DNA of 64,000 bases from Nostoc sp. CHAB 5834 (GTDB lineage Bacteria > Cyanobacteriota > Cyanobacteriia > Cyanobacteriales > Nostocaceae), in the NCBI GenBank assembly GCA_020829485.1, contig JAIVFU010000021.1, positions 26,870 through 90,869 on the forward strand, given 5' to 3'. The notes under the pieces are model-generated. The model saw nothing but the letters and a program-made list of their open reading frames with translations. It did not search any database and was not told where the DNA came from. Positions 9,037-18,175 of this stretch are shown here, piece after piece; position 1 is the first letter of the stretch; the number at the start of each line of letters is the position of its first letter. The position numbers and the translations under genes are program-made.

Positions 9037-9207
9037 ATTGGAAGGAGAAGGACGCCATTCTGATATAGGCTTCAACTCTCATGAATTGCAAGCTAGCAAA
9101 TCTGAGATTTTATAGTCTTGCTTGTTTGAGTCGCAGTAGTTCTTGCTGAGGACAGTATTTCTCCTGCCTCCTGTATCTTAAAAGTAGTAAGATTAAAATC
9201 AAAATAT

Positions 9208-9414
9208 ATGGATAGCAAAGAACTAGCCCAATATATCGAAGCAACTGATAGCATCACTAAACCTTGGCTATTGGTACAATTGCGTCTCAAGAAACTGCAA
9301 GAGCGTCGAGCTACGCTGACAGACGATACCTACTACAAAGAATTAAAAGACATTTACCAAGACTTGATGAATTTAGGGGAATGGTGGCGTGGTATTGAAG
9401 ATGAGGTATTGTGA
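9208..9414 (+). CDS. Small charged protein of unknown function
   Basis: 68 residues, ATG start, beginning MDSKELAQYIEATDSITKPW. It is mostly predicted helical and acidic/basic, rich in Lys, Leu, Glu and Trp, without signal peptide or membrane segment. Composition and amphipathic pattern look like a real small protein and not a repeat-derived frame. I do not recognise a named family. It lies between a terminator and the TnpB remnant, with its stop 15 bp before the latter's 3' end. Confidence 0.55.
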   Translation: MDSKELAQYIEATDSITKPWLLVQLRLKKLQERRATLTDDTYYKELKDIYQDLMNLGEWWRGIEDEVL

Positions 9415-9418
9415 ACTA

Positions 9419-9448
9419 CTCATAGTAGCTATAAAGCTGAACTATGAG
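9419..9448. other. Hairpin at the tnpB 3' end (possible IS200/IS605 right end)
   Basis: CTCATAG (9419-9425) and CTATGAG (9442-9448) flank an inner AGCT...AGCT pairing and overlap the tnpB stop codon. IS200/IS605 elements carry subterminal hairpins, and TnpB guide RNAs end in this region. That role is inference. Confidence 0.4.
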
Positions 9449-10235
9449 CTTCTGTAATCACGGGGGAGTGCCCAAACTTAGACTTTCGCCCAAGCTTGGG
9501 ACTTACCACCCCTCCTACAGCAGAGACGGCTGATAGCGAAGCGTTAGCGAGTCTTCGAGCGTCACCTTCCGCCTTTAATACTTGGGCATCGCTCAGTGCA
9601 AGCATTCTGATGCCCTCTGCTCTAATATTTGTCGCAGCGTTTCCATCACTCTCATGATGAGTGCCGCAGTGTGGACAAGTCCAATCCCGCACATCCTCTT
9701 GTCTCTCACCCACTTGATAGAAACAATTAGAACAAAGCTTGGAACTGGGAAACCACCTATCAATCTCAACTAGTTTACCACCACTGCGTTCTAGTTTGTA
9801 TGCTAAAAAGTTGGTGAAAGTTCCCCATCCTGCAGACGCTCGAAGACTCGCTAACGCTTCGCTATCAGATATTGACTTTGCCAAATTATGATTATGTACC
9901 ATGCCTTTGACATGAAGATTCTCTACTATGACAGCTTGGCTATCGCTGACCAACTTATAACTAAGTTTATGCAGGAAATCAAAGCGAGAGTTACTAACTC
10001 GTTCGTACACCTTGGCAACGACTTTTCTATATTTGTACCTTGAATTACTTCCCTTTTGTTTACGTGCTAATTTTTTCTGTTTACGTTTAAGGTTTCTCTC
10101 ATGTTTGGCAAGGTGTTTAGGGTTATCATACTTGGAAACTTTTTCGCCATCAGTGACCACTGCAAAGTGATTTAGCCCTAAATCAATACCGTAGATTTTA
10201 CACGCCACTTGCTTTATGTAGGCGTTCCCATCCAC
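9429..10235 (-). pseudogene. tnpB: TnpB (IS200/IS605 OrfB) remnant, N-terminally truncated
   Basis: 268 codons match the C-terminal two thirds of TnpB, the RNA-guided nuclease of IS200/IS605-type elements. The RuvC residues remain: Asp in GIDLGLNHF, Glu in VIVENLHVKGM and Asp in HESDGNAATNI. So do the zinc-finger cysteines (CSNC, CPHC). The N-terminal ~150-200 residues are missing: the frame opens only nine residues before VACKIYGIDLGL, in unrelated repeat sequence. The same ~31-bp repeat is present twice inside the frame, in opposite orientations (9531-9562 and 9838-9869), adding SEALASLRAS and DARRLANASLS without breaking the frame. Probably inactive. Confidence 0.85.
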
Positions 10236-10351
10236 CGCAGTGGGGACTTCTGCGATACTGTTAAAATTAGGAGTTATGAGTTTTCCTAACTTTTAACTCC
10301 TGCACAGACGCGATTAATCGCGTCTCTACTCCTAACTTTTAACGCAACCTG

Positions 10352-11488
10352 ATGGCTCAAGCTCTCGATCAAGTCGATTACGATACTCTCGATGCGGCAA
10401 AACGACGCTTCATCAATGCCGCAAAACGCACCCTTGGCTTTGCAAGCGCCTATGGCATCGTGCCTGCGTCGGGTCTGGGAGCAAGTGCTAACGCTTTCAG
10501 CTTCAATCTCGCTCCATTTCTAGAGGCGGGGGCTAGAGAACTTTCGATGACACTTGTCCCCGAAGGACTGGGCACAGCAGACGATACCCGCCCTGACGAC
10601 CTTTCCGAAGAAGAACTTCGACGATTTTGGTGGAATATTGGTATCAAGATCATCTCGTGTCTTACGAACGATGCCGCAACCTCAGGTATGCAGACTATAC
10701 TTCTCGGTTTATATCTGCCGTCGAGTACTCCTGAAACGATCTTCACCCCCGCCTTTCTTGATGGGTTTCTGGATGGAGTAGTTGAGGGATGCAAACGAGT
10801 TGGATGTGTCTATCTCTCAGGGGAAACTCCTCAACTAAAAACGAAGATGATTCCAGGCCGGCTCGACATCGCAGGCTCGGTTTTTGGGGTTATGCCGGCT
10901 GGTGTCGCTCCCATTGATAGCTCGCGTCTGGATGCCGGAAATACCATTGTTCTCGTCGAAAGTTCGGGGCCCCATGAGAACGGCTTTACTCCACTGCGAA
11001 AGCTTGCTGAGTCCCTCCCTGATGGCTACAGAACAAAACTTCCAAGTGGGCAGGAGTTCTGGGAAGCTATGAATGCTGCTTCGTATCTTTACACGCCACT
11101 TGTGCAGGCGGTGCTTGGCGAGGGGATTCGTCCCACCGCGATGGAGAACATCACTGGACATGGATGGCAAAAGCTGATGCGGTCGGTGAAGCCGCTCCGG
11201 TATGTCATCGACACGATGCTCCCAGTGCCGGAGATATTTACGTTTGTCGAGGGTCATCTTGAGGGCGGGGCCCAGACGATGCTTTCTGTGTTCAATTACG
11301 GTGCAGGATTTGCATTCTATACAGAGTCCAAGCAGGATGCAGAGAGGATTGTCATCCTTGCAAGAGAACATCAGCTTACGGCTGTGATTGCCGGAAGGGT
11401 TGAAGCGTCTCTTAGCCGCGAGGTGGTGATAGAACCGCTTGGAGTCACCTTGAAGGGAGATTCTTTTGGAATTGCGCGAGGCGTATAG
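10352..11488 (+). CDS. PurM/AIR synthase-related protein, divergent
   Basis: 378 residues with the architecture of the PurM/AIR synthase superfamily. YLSGETPQ corresponds to the GGETAEMP region of PurM, VLVESSGPHENGFTPLRK to the ASSGLHSNGYSLVRK region, and MENITGHGW to the ITGGG region. True PurM makes aminoimidazole ribonucleotide in purine synthesis. Here the DGVGTK segment is replaced by EGLGTADDTRP, so it is unlikely to be the housekeeping enzyme; the substrate is unknown. Third-codon positions look more GC-rich than in neighbours and no HIP1 site is visible inside it. Together with the adjacent TnpB remnant this suggests acquisition by transfer. Confidence 0.75.
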   Translation: MAQALDQVDYDTLDAAKRRFINAAKRTLGFASAYGIVPASGLGASANAFSFNLAPFLEAGARELSMTLVPEGLGTADDTRPDDLSEEELRRFWWNIGIKIISCLTNDAATSGMQTILLGLYLPSSTPETIFTPAFLDGFLDGVVEGCKRVGCVYLSGETPQLKTKMIPGRLDIAGSVFGVMPAGVAPIDSSRLDAGNTIVLVESSGPHENGFTPLRKLAESLPDGYRTKLPSGQEFWEAMNAASYLYTPLVQAVLGEGIRPTAMENITGHGWQKLMRSVKPLRYVIDTMLPVPEIFTFVEGHLEGGAQTMLSVFNYGAGFAFYTESKQDAERIVILAREHQLTAVIAGRVEASLSREVVIEPLGVTLKGDSFGIARGV

Positions 11489-11950
11489 TGATTCAGGTGC
11501 GATCGCTAGTTTTCTTGAAGCTATTGTAGACTGACTTATGCGATGCCTGCGGCGGGCTACGCCTAAGCTGAAATCATTACTAGTTATTTCCAGTAGTGTA
11601 ATTACTGATAGTAATTATATTTTATTACACTGAATTTATAGTTTAATTACAGGTTTATCAAAGAAAATTACTCTCTTAATTCTTTAAAGGTAAGTCATTT
11701 AGCATAAATGCTAAGTGTGGATTTATATAAATTTATATGCCATATTTTTTACTACTTATCTTGAAAGTAGTGTAAATTACGCATGACTACTGAGGTTAAG
11801 ATTTGCTAACGTAGTCTTAACATATTGAAAAATTTGCTGAGAAAGCTGAGAAAGTAGCAGCCAACACTAATTTATAGTGTTGAGTCTTTTTCATCTCTAG
11901 ATGTACCGTTTTAGTGTGTTAAAAAGATATATTTTTGTTCAGAGGGGGTT
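11489..11950. other. AT-rich spacer with a dispersed repeat fragment
   Basis: It contains one HIP1 site just after the previous gene and, at about 11536-11567, TATGCGATGCCTGCGGCGG. Almost the same sequence recurs at about 53797. The rest is AT-rich and holds no gene I can see; the promoter of the PHP gene should be near its right end. Confidence 0.5.
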
Positions 11951-12637
11951 ATGGTTGTAAATTTTGCCCGAACTACTGCTTCCACAGAACTTTTGAAGCA
12001 AGTATTCCAAAACATTGATGCACAAAGTTGTCCAAGGTTATTCAACTTTCACATGCATACTGTCTACTCGGATGGTAGGTTGCAGCCTAATGCATTGATG
12101 GAGCAGGCGATCGCTATTGGACTAAAAGGGTTAGCGATCACCGATCATCATGGTATTATGGGCTATCAAGCGGCACTTGCTTGGTTAGAAGACTGGAAGT
12201 GGAATAATCCTGGTGCAAGCACTCCCTACCTGTGGAGTGGTGTGGAAATTAATGCCAGCCTTTTGGATATAGAAGTTCACATTTTGGCTTACGCTTTTAC
12301 ACCAGAACACCCTAGTATGAAGCCTTATCTCCAAAGAAGGCCGACTACAGGGCAAGAATATCAAGCCAGTAACGTGATTGCAGCTATTCATGAAGCTGGG
12401 GGATTGGCAGTTCTGGCTCATCCGGCTCGTTACAAGCGATCGCTTTTTGAATTAATTCCAGCTGCGTCCGAAAAGGGCATTGATGGCGTGGAAACTTTCT
12501 ACGCCTACAATAACCCTAACCCCTGGCAACCCAGCGTATTGGAATCAGAACAAGTACAAAAGTTGGCTGATGAATACTTTCTTCTCAATACCTGTGGTAC
12601 TGATTCCCACGGTTTGAGCCTGCTACAACGTTTGTAA
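11951..12637 (+). CDS. PHP-domain metal-dependent phosphoesterase
   Basis: 228 residues. Metal-ligand motifs of the PHP family are visible in order: FHMHTVYSDG (H-x-H), ITDHHG, the Glu in GVEIN, LAHPARY and CGTDSHG. PHP proteins are trinuclear-metal phosphoesterases; stand-alone members include RNase AM/TrpH-type enzymes that remove nucleotides from 5' phosphorylated oligonucleotides. Length and motif order suit a stand-alone PHP enzyme. The exact substrate cannot be read from sequence. A GAGGGGG ribosome site precedes the ATG. Confidence 0.85.
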   Translation: MVVNFARTTASTELLKQVFQNIDAQSCPRLFNFHMHTVYSDGRLQPNALMEQAIAIGLKGLAITDHHGIMGYQAALAWLEDWKWNNPGASTPYLWSGVEINASLLDIEVHILAYAFTPEHPSMKPYLQRRPTTGQEYQASNVIAAIHEAGGLAVLAHPARYKRSLFELIPAASEKGIDGVETFYAYNNPNPWQPSVLESEQVQKLADEYFLLNTCGTDSHGLSLLQRL

Positions 12638-12660
12638 AGATGAATCAATTTTTTTGAACT

Positions 12661-12683
12661 CTCCTGGTTAAATCTGCCAGGAG
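12661..12683. terminator. Hairpin between convergent genes
   Basis: CTCCTGG (12661-12667) pairs with CCAGGAG (12677-12683). It lies 23 bp after the PHP gene and before the 3' end of the RTX gene, and may act as a bidirectional terminator. Confidence 0.6.
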
Positions 12684-12764
12684 GTTATTCGATTTGGGAT
12701 TTTCAATAATCAAGCCTGATATCAACCCACATTCGGCAGGTTGGCTTGAAAATCATGATGCTAA

Positions 12765-14228
12765 CTAAGCGAAGAAACTGCTCACTGCAATATTTCCCAA
12801 CGCGGGTAAAGTACCCGTTAATCCTGTTAAATTGACTAACAAATCACTATTCGCCTGAAAACCAGCAGTGCTATTATTGATAGCCAGGTAAGTTCCGGCG
12901 ATCGCTCCACTTGTGACTCTGACTAAGGCTGCACCATTCACCCCTAAAGCTTGATTTCCGGCTACGGCTCCATTAGCATCGGTAAATACCTGGTTGGCTA
13001 AATTTACTAAAGTAGTGGCAGTCTTATCGGTAGCACGGGTAAAAGTGCTAGGTGTAATCAGAGTTAGTGTGTCTGTACTCACTAAACCAATTGCATCTGT
13101 GCCAATGGTGAAATCAGTAATGCGATCGGTTGCTGATACTGTTGATTCTCCAAACTGGAAGACAAATCCATCTCCGCCTTGGCCGCCAGTTAGAGTATCA
13201 GCACCAGCACCACCATTCAAACCATCATTTCCATTGTCGCCATTAATAACATTGGCTCCAGAGTTACCGAAGAGGAAGTCATCGAAAATCGAGCCTTTTA
13301 CGTTTTCAACGTTGAAAATAGAATCGGTTCCTGCACTACCAGTAGCGAATTCACTAGCAAGGTCTACGATAACCCTGGAACCGACAAAACCGTACTCAAC
13401 GGTATCAATGCCACCCCCACCATTGATAGTATCGTCACCAAATCCCCCTAAGAAAGATTCATTGGCATTAGAACCAATCAACAGGTCATTAAAACGAGAT
13501 CCCAACACTCGCTCAATGGAAACTAAAGTATCATTACCGCTACCACCAATAACAACTCCGGTGGACAAATTAACATTGACTGCTGAACTAGCGTCGAAAT
13601 AAACAGCAGTATCAAATCCTGCACCGCCATTAATTCTATCAGCGCCGCCAAACCCTTGAATCTGGTTATTTCCAGAGTTACCAGTCAGTATATCGCTGAA
13701 TGCTGACCCCTCGATATCTTCGATGTTGGAAATAACCGATGTGCCAAAAGAAGTAATTGCCTGCCCTGTTGAGAGATTAACAATTACTCCCTCACTAAAT
13801 TTTTGGAAGGTTATGACATCACTACCCGCCCCACCATTGAAGGTGTCGTTACCTTGGGAGCCGTCAAAGCTATCATCACCCCCAGATCCGAGGAAACTAT
13901 CATTACCTCGATAGTAATATTGACCATACTCGTATCCTGACGTGCCGACAGTCAAAAGGCTATTTCTTGTTGCAACATCAACATTCACATTTGTACTCTG
14001 GGTTGCAAGTTCACCGTTACTTCCAAAGAAAAAGGTCGAAGTGATAGTGCCAGAATTAAAGAATCCGCTTGAATCATAGGTGAAATTGACACCTATCTCA
14101 CTCTCCCGTAGAAGGCCACTACTATCGAGTATTTCAAAATTGGTGGCAGTTTGCGCCCCAAAGAATTGGGCAAGAAAAGTAGTATCCCTAATGTACCTGT
14201 TAGCTTGAAATAGTATGGTATCAGCCAT
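12765..14228 (-). CDS. RTX-type calcium-binding secreted protein
   Basis: 487 residues, Asp/Gly/Asn rich, without an N-terminal signal peptide. From about residue 105 it carries repeated GGxGxDxxx nonapeptides (for example GGDDSFDGSQGNDTFNGG, GGADRINGG, GFGDDTINGG, GGAGADTLTGG), which bind calcium in a beta-roll. The segment DRITDFTIGTDAIGL is typical of the C-terminal region of such proteins. Export by a type I secretion system is expected from family knowledge; no exporter is in the window. The first ~100 residues show no enzyme motif, so it may be structural or adhesive. AGGAGA 8 bp before the ATG supports the start. Confidence 0.88.
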   Translation of the reverse strand: MADTILFQANRYIRDTTFLAQFFGAQTATNFEILDSSGLLRESEIGVNFTYDSSGFFNSGTITSTFFFGSNGELATQSTNVNVDVATRNSLLTVGTSGYEYGQYYYRGNDSFLGSGGDDSFDGSQGNDTFNGGAGSDVITFQKFSEGVIVNLSTGQAITSFGTSVISNIEDIEGSAFSDILTGNSGNNQIQGFGGADRINGGAGFDTAVYFDASSAVNVNLSTGVVIGGSGNDTLVSIERVLGSRFNDLLIGSNANESFLGGFGDDTINGGGGIDTVEYGFVGSRVIVDLASEFATGSAGTDSIFNVENVKGSIFDDFLFGNSGANVINGDNGNDGLNGGAGADTLTGGQGGDGFVFQFGESTVSATDRITDFTIGTDAIGLVSTDTLTLITPSTFTRATDKTATTLVNLANQVFTDANGAVAGNQALGVNGAALVRVTSGAIAGTYLAINNSTAGFQANSDLLVNLTGLTGTLPALGNIAVSSFFA

Positions 14229-14380
14229 AAAAGTTTCTCTCCTGATTAAAGGTTTGGTGTGAATTTATCTTCAATTAAGATGTCATTAAGGATTTCCAAA
14301 AAATAAATTATCCAATCTTATGGGGTGGGCATTTTACCCGCAGCAAAAAGCAGGCGAGAGAGAAGCTCACGCCACAAACT

Positions 14381-14521
14381 GACTTTTCACGGTATCAGGA
14401 AAACCTCTCTCTAAATCTCTCTCCTAAAAGGAGAGAGACTTTGAATTTTCCCCCTTCCCGCGACGAGTTGGGGTTAGGGGGTTAGGTTTTTCGTGGGATT
14501 TTCCAGATTACGTGAAAAATC
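14381..14521. mobile_element. MITE-like element with ~23-bp imperfect inverted ends
   Basis: The left end ACTTTTCACGGTATCAGGAA (14382-14401) is largely complementary to the right end TTCCAGATTACGTGAAAAAT (14501-14520). Inside are CCTCTCTC and GGAGAGAG hairpins and GGGGGTTAGG, the same interior type as several other elements in the window. Confidence 0.65.
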
Positions 14522-14860
14522 AGCCCGCACAAGAAGTAGTTAAGTATTTTTTATTTGGAAGTCCTTTAGCGTAGTAGTACGCTATGCCAGATAATACCAT
14601 TCTTTTTTTGAAAAAAATCACCAAATCATTTACTTTTATATCTGGAAAATAATTTACATAGTGATTGACCGGACAAATTGGGCTTATGTAAATAGCTCTT
14701 TTTATATCTCTGAATAGAGAAAAATAAGATACTGACTTTAATCTTTTTCAAAGCGTCGCTTGATCAAGAAAGCTAAAAAATCCTTGTTTGAAAACAAGCA
14801 AGGAGAAACAAGGTTTTATATCATGTCTACTTGATTGCTTATTAAACCCGAAGAACCCCA

Positions 14861-15046
14861 CCCCTCCTGCGAGGCTACCGTGTACACACAAGTCGAATTA
14901 CCCCCCTTAATCCCCCCTTGGAAAGGGGGGAAACAAGAGAATCTCGTTCCCTCCCCAATACATACGGGGAGGGTTAGGGTGGGGTAATTTGAGGACTGGT
15001 AGTGATTCGATAACTTTGTGTGTACACCGTAGCTTGCGAGGAGGGG
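14861..15046. mobile_element. MITE-like element with ~33-bp inverted ends containing TGTACACA
   Basis: The left end (14861 onward, CCCCTCCTGCGAGGCTACCG then TGTACACACAAGT) is nearly complementary to the right end (ACTTTGTGTGTACACCGTAG then CTTGCGAGGAGGGG, ending 15046). The interior is C/G-run hairpins. A more degenerate relative seems present at 45341-45563. Confidence 0.75.
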
Positions 15047-15080
15047 ACTATGATGTATTTCATCCGATTAGGAAACGCTG

Positions 15081-15764
15081 TTAAGGGGAGCCAGTGTGTT
15101 GGGGTATATTAGATTTAACTTCAAGAGCTTGAGAAGCTATCTTGATTGTCTCTTTAGCAGCTTTTTCTTTACGTTCACTGTAGCGGTCTGTGAGATAATC
15201 AACTTTGTCACGCAATAGCAAAGTAAATTTGTAAAGTTCTTCCATAACATCGACAACGCGATCGCGGTAGGGCGAATCTTTCATAGTGCCGTCTTCATTA
15301 AACTCCTCGTATGCTTTAGCCACTGAAGATTGATTCGGGATAGTGAACATCCGCATCCAGCGCCCAAGAATTCTTAATGTGTTGACGGCGTTAAAAGACT
15401 GAGATCCGCCGCTTACTTGCATAACTGCCAAAATTCTCCCTTGAGTCGGGCGAACGGCTCCAATACTAAGCGGAATCCAATCAATTTGATTTTTCATAAT
15501 GCCAGAAATTTGACCGTGCAACTCTGGGCTAGACCAAACCTGCCCTTCTGACCATAAGCTTAATTGACGCAACTCCTGCACCTTTGGGTGAGTGTCAGGT
15601 ACGCTGCCGTAAATCGGCAGTTCACGGGGATCGAAAAACTTTACCTCTGCGCCAAATTCTTTAATGATGCGTGCTGCTTCTTCTGCTAAGAGGCGGCTAT
15701 AGGAACGCTCACGCAGGGAACCATACAAAAACAAAATTCTGGGGGGATGGTCAAATGTCGTCAT
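15081..15764 (-). CDS. arsH: ArsH, NADPH-dependent FMN organoarsenical oxidase
   Basis: 227 residues from the ATG at 15764 ([20 protein letters not shown]); the frame is open six codons further to a [23 protein letters not shown] is the flavodoxin-like FMN-binding loop and [20 protein letters not shown] is characteristic of ArsH. The family oxidises trivalent methylarsenite to the less toxic pentavalent form using NADPH and FMN. It lies 45 bp downstream of arsI on the same strand, so the two are probably one transcript that handles methylated arsenic. Confidence 0.93.
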   Translation of the reverse strand: MTTFDHPPRILFLYGSLRERSYSRLLAEEAARIIKEFGAEVKFFDPRELPIYGSVPDTHPKVQELRQLSLWSEGQVWSSPELHGQISGIMKNQIDWIPLSIGAVRPTQGRILAVMQVSGGSQSFNAVNTLRILGRWMRMFTIPNQSSVAKAYEEFNEDGTMKDSPYRDRVVDVMEELYKFTLLLRDKVDYLTDRYSERKEKAAKETIKIASQALEVKSNIPQHTGSP

Positions 15765-15809
15765 AGAGATGTCAGGATACAAATTAATAGCTAGGACGGA
15801 TAGATTAGA

Positions 15810-16226
15810 TTATTGACAGCATGACTCCTTGCTGACTTCAACAGATTTGATATCACGCACCTGCGAATCACCCAAAACTTTATAAATCTCCCAAGGTGCG
15901 CCATCTGGGTCATTTACCCAGACTTTATCTTGAAGGGCATAGCAACAGGTCACTTGCTCCTCTGATCGAGTTAAGAGTCCAAGTTGTTGTAGGCGATCGC
16001 TTGTAGTGACTACTTCATCTGTTGTCTCAACTTCCACACCTAAATGATTTAAAGTACCAGCTACCTCTGTATTCTCAATTAGTACTAACTTGAGAGGAGG
16101 TTGAGCGATCGCAAAGTTGGCGTAACCAGGGCGGCGTTTTGCAGGCTCAGTACCAAAAAGCTTGCTATAGAAATCAACCGCAGCATCAATATCACTAACA
16201 TTAAGGGCAAGTTGAACACGGGACAT
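15810..16226 (-). CDS. arsI: ArsI, carbon-arsenic lyase (glyoxalase fold)
   Basis: 138 residues. The ATG at 16226 is preceded by AAGGAG at 7-nt spacing, so the longer frame to 16256 is rejected. It begins SRVQLALNVSDIDAAVDFYS and contains PGYANFAIAQPPLKLVLIE, as in ArsI/CadI proteins. Likely Fe(II) ligands are the Gln in VQLAL, the His in LNHLGVEVE and the Glu in PWEIYK. The vicinal pair in VTCCYALQDKVWV is the arsenical-binding site of ArsI. The enzyme demethylates methylarsenite in the presence of oxygen. It is transcribed divergently from arsR2. It ends in a further Cys pair (ESCCQ). Confidence 0.92.
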   Translation of the reverse strand: MSRVQLALNVSDIDAAVDFYSKLFGTEPAKRRPGYANFAIAQPPLKLVLIENTEVAGTLNHLGVEVETTDEVVTTSDRLQQLGLLTRSEEQVTCCYALQDKVWVNDPDGAPWEIYKVLGDSQVRDIKSVEVSKESCCQ

Positions 16227-16247
16227 GATATTTCTCCTTACATCGAT

Positions 16248-16298
16248 ACTCATCAATATTTATGAATATCTATATATTGCCAAATTATATTGATGAGT
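16248..16298. promoter_or_regulatory. Putative ArsR operator between arsI and arsR2
   Basis: ACTCATCAATA (16248-16258) and TATTGATGAGT (16288-16298) form a perfect 11-bp inverted repeat 29 bp apart. The right part includes CCAAATTATATTGA (16280-16293), close to TCAA-N6-TTGA. It sits in the only spacer that could hold both divergent promoters. Confidence 0.6.
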
Positions 16299-16312
16299 GT
16301 CAATATATAAAT

Positions 16313-16657
16313 ATGAATTCTTTAACCTCAACTTCAACGTGTTGTCCTTTCCTGCTGCAAGAAGTATTGCAGCCAGATGAAGCAGCTCAGATTGCTACGC
16401 TATTTCGAGTGCTGGGCGAATCGGCTCGGCTACAGTTGCTCAGTTTTATTGCAGTTCAACCTGCACAGGAAGCTTGCGTTTGTCAGTTGATAGAGCCACT
16501 TGGTTTATCGCAACCGACTGTCAGCCATCATCTGAAAGTATTGTATGAAGCAGGATTGCTTCAAAAGGAACGACGCGGTACTTGGATTTACTATCGGTTA
16601 GTACCAGAGCGGTTTGAGATTTTGCAGAAGGTACTAACTCTTCCAAAATCAAAATGA
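16313..16657 (+). CDS. arsR: ArsR/SmtB-family repressor next to arsI-arsH
   Basis: 114 residues from the ATG at 16313 (NSLTSTSTCC); the frame is open to 16262, but that part overlaps the operator. Winged-helix residues LGLSQPTVSHHLKVLYEAGL and the beta-wing RRGTWIYYRL are clear. The metalloid site reads ACVCQLI: it has Cys-x-Cys but lacks the third Cys of the classical CVCDLC. An extra Cys pair lies near the N-terminus. This pattern and its position facing arsI suggest a sensor tuned to organoarsenicals, which is inference. Confidence 0.88.
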   Translation: MNSLTSTSTCCPFLLQEVLQPDEAAQIATLFRVLGESARLQLLSFIAVQPAQEACVCQLIEPLGLSQPTVSHHLKVLYEAGLLQKERRGTWIYYRLVPERFEILQKVLTLPKSK

Positions 16658-16751
16658 CTTTAAAGTATCAAAGTAAACAAACTACCCCTCCCTGATGAGA
16701 GGAGTAAAAGGTATATGGGATAGGCGTTTGAGCTTAAGTTTACACTAATAG

Positions 16752-18014
16752 TCAGTCTCCATCCCCTGCTTTCCAAGCGATCGCTTTGCTCGGTTCGGGA
16801 TCGGGTAGCTTCAGAGTAATCAATGCTGCTGCTAGTACAAAGAACATGGATGTCCACAGACAGCCCACTAACCCGAAAAACTGATATATCAAACCTGATA
16901 AAACAGTTCCTGCTAATCGACCACCAGAGTTTGCCATGTAATAAAAACCAACGTTCAGCGCTACTTTGTCATCATCAGTAAAGGCCAACACTAAATAAGA
17001 GTGAACTGCTGAGTTGAAGGCAAACACTACGCCAAAAATCAGGAGTCCGCCAACGATCGCAATATTTGCAGGTACACCTAATTGGAGAGCCAGAGCGATC
17101 GCTGCTGGAACTGCTGTTAGAGTAAATGTCCAGAATTGGATAGTCTTTGATTGTGGCGGACGACCAGAACCAAATCGCTGAATCAGTGTTGGTGCTAAAA
17201 ACTGAACAAGACCGTAGCCAATCACCCAACAAGCCAAGAATCCACCGACCTGATAGAACGACCAACCCAAAATCTCACGCAAAAATACTGGCAATCCCAC
17301 AACAAACCACACATCTCTAGAGCCAAAGAGAAAAAATCGAGCAGCAGAAAGAATATTAATCTCTTCACTCTTAGAAAAGAGTTGACTAAACTTGATTTTC
17401 TTCTTGATTTTGCCCATCCCTTTGGGAAGCATTAATCCAGAAAACATAATCAGGGAAAGTCCCCCTGCCATAATCCACAGGGAATTGATGAAGCCAACGG
17501 CAGCCAAAAGAGCGCTACCAATAAAAAAGCCAACTCCTTTGAGAGCATTCTTAGAACCCGTCAGCACTGCCACCCATTTAAACAAAGATGATTGGGCATC
17601 CTGAGGTACAACCAACCGAATGGCACTTTTAGAACTCATTTTGGTCAAGTCTTTGGCAATCCCAGAAAATGCCTGTGCCACCATCACATAAACGACAGCA
17701 ATCCACTGTACCCAATTTGGATTGAGGAAAGACAGCATGACTAGAGCAAAAATCTGTAATCCGATGCCACTATAAAGTGTTACCTTCAATCCAAACTGAG
17801 AACCAATCCAACCGCCCAAAAAGTTTGTGACAACTCCGAAGACTTCGTAGAACAGGAATAGAAAGGCAATTTGTATCGGTGTATAGCCAATTTGGTTGAA
17901 ATATAGCAACACCAGCATTCGCAAGGCACCATCGGTGAGGGTGAAACCCCAGTAGGCGAGAGTGACTAGGATATAGTTCTTGAAATTGGCACTATGAGCT
18001 GTAGTAGAAGCCAT
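16752..18014 (-). CDS. arsJ: ArsJ, MFS exporter of 1-arseno-3-phosphoglycerate
   Basis: 420 residues with about 11-12 hydrophobic segments of a major facilitator. Features include TLTDGALRMLVLLYFNQIGY at the first helices and DLTKMSSKSAIR in the cytoplasmic part. ArsJ is defined by its pairing with a dedicated GAPDH: GAPDH forms the unstable arsenate ester 1-arseno-3-phosphoglycerate, and ArsJ pumps it out, where it falls apart to arsenate. The gapdh gene lies just upstream on the same strand (162-bp gap). That neighbourhood makes the assignment strong. It is convergent with arsR2. Confidence 0.9.
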   Translation of the reverse strand: MASTTAHSANFKNYILVTLAYWGFTLTDGALRMLVLLYFNQIGYTPIQIAFLFLFYEVFGVVTNFLGGWIGSQFGLKVTLYSGIGLQIFALVMLSFLNPNWVQWIAVVYVMVAQAFSGIAKDLTKMSSKSAIRLVVPQDAQSSLFKWVAVLTGSKNALKGVGFFIGSALLAAVGFINSLWIMAGGLSLIMFSGLMLPKGMGKIKKKIKFSQLFSKSEEINILSAARFFLFGSRDVWFVVGLPVFLREILGWSFYQVGGFLACWVIGYGLVQFLAPTLIQRFGSGRPPQSKTIQFWTFTLTAVPAAIALALQLGVPANIAIVGGLLIFGVVFAFNSAVHSYLVLAFTDDDKVALNVGFYYMANSGGRLAGTVLSGLIYQFFGLVGCLWTSMFFVLAAALITLKLPDPEPSKAIAWKAGDGD

Positions 18015-18175
18015 GAGGTAAAAAAGAGAGATTTAAACGCAGAGTCAGCGCAGAGGCACGCAAAGTATTTCTGAATTAGAAGGCGTTGCATAAATACGGG
18101 ATGATTTTATGGATTTTCCTTTGCGTCTTTGCGTGAGACATTCATCCTAGATTCAGCAACGCCAATGAGAATATT

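Noticed and set aside
9429..10235. Functional TnpB with guide RNA
   Set aside because: The N-terminal half is missing and the 3' region that would form the guide RNA carries a repeat insertion.
12994..13602. 202-codon plus-strand frame inside the RTX gene
   Set aside because: Proline/serine-rich shadow of the Gly/Asp repeats on the other strand.
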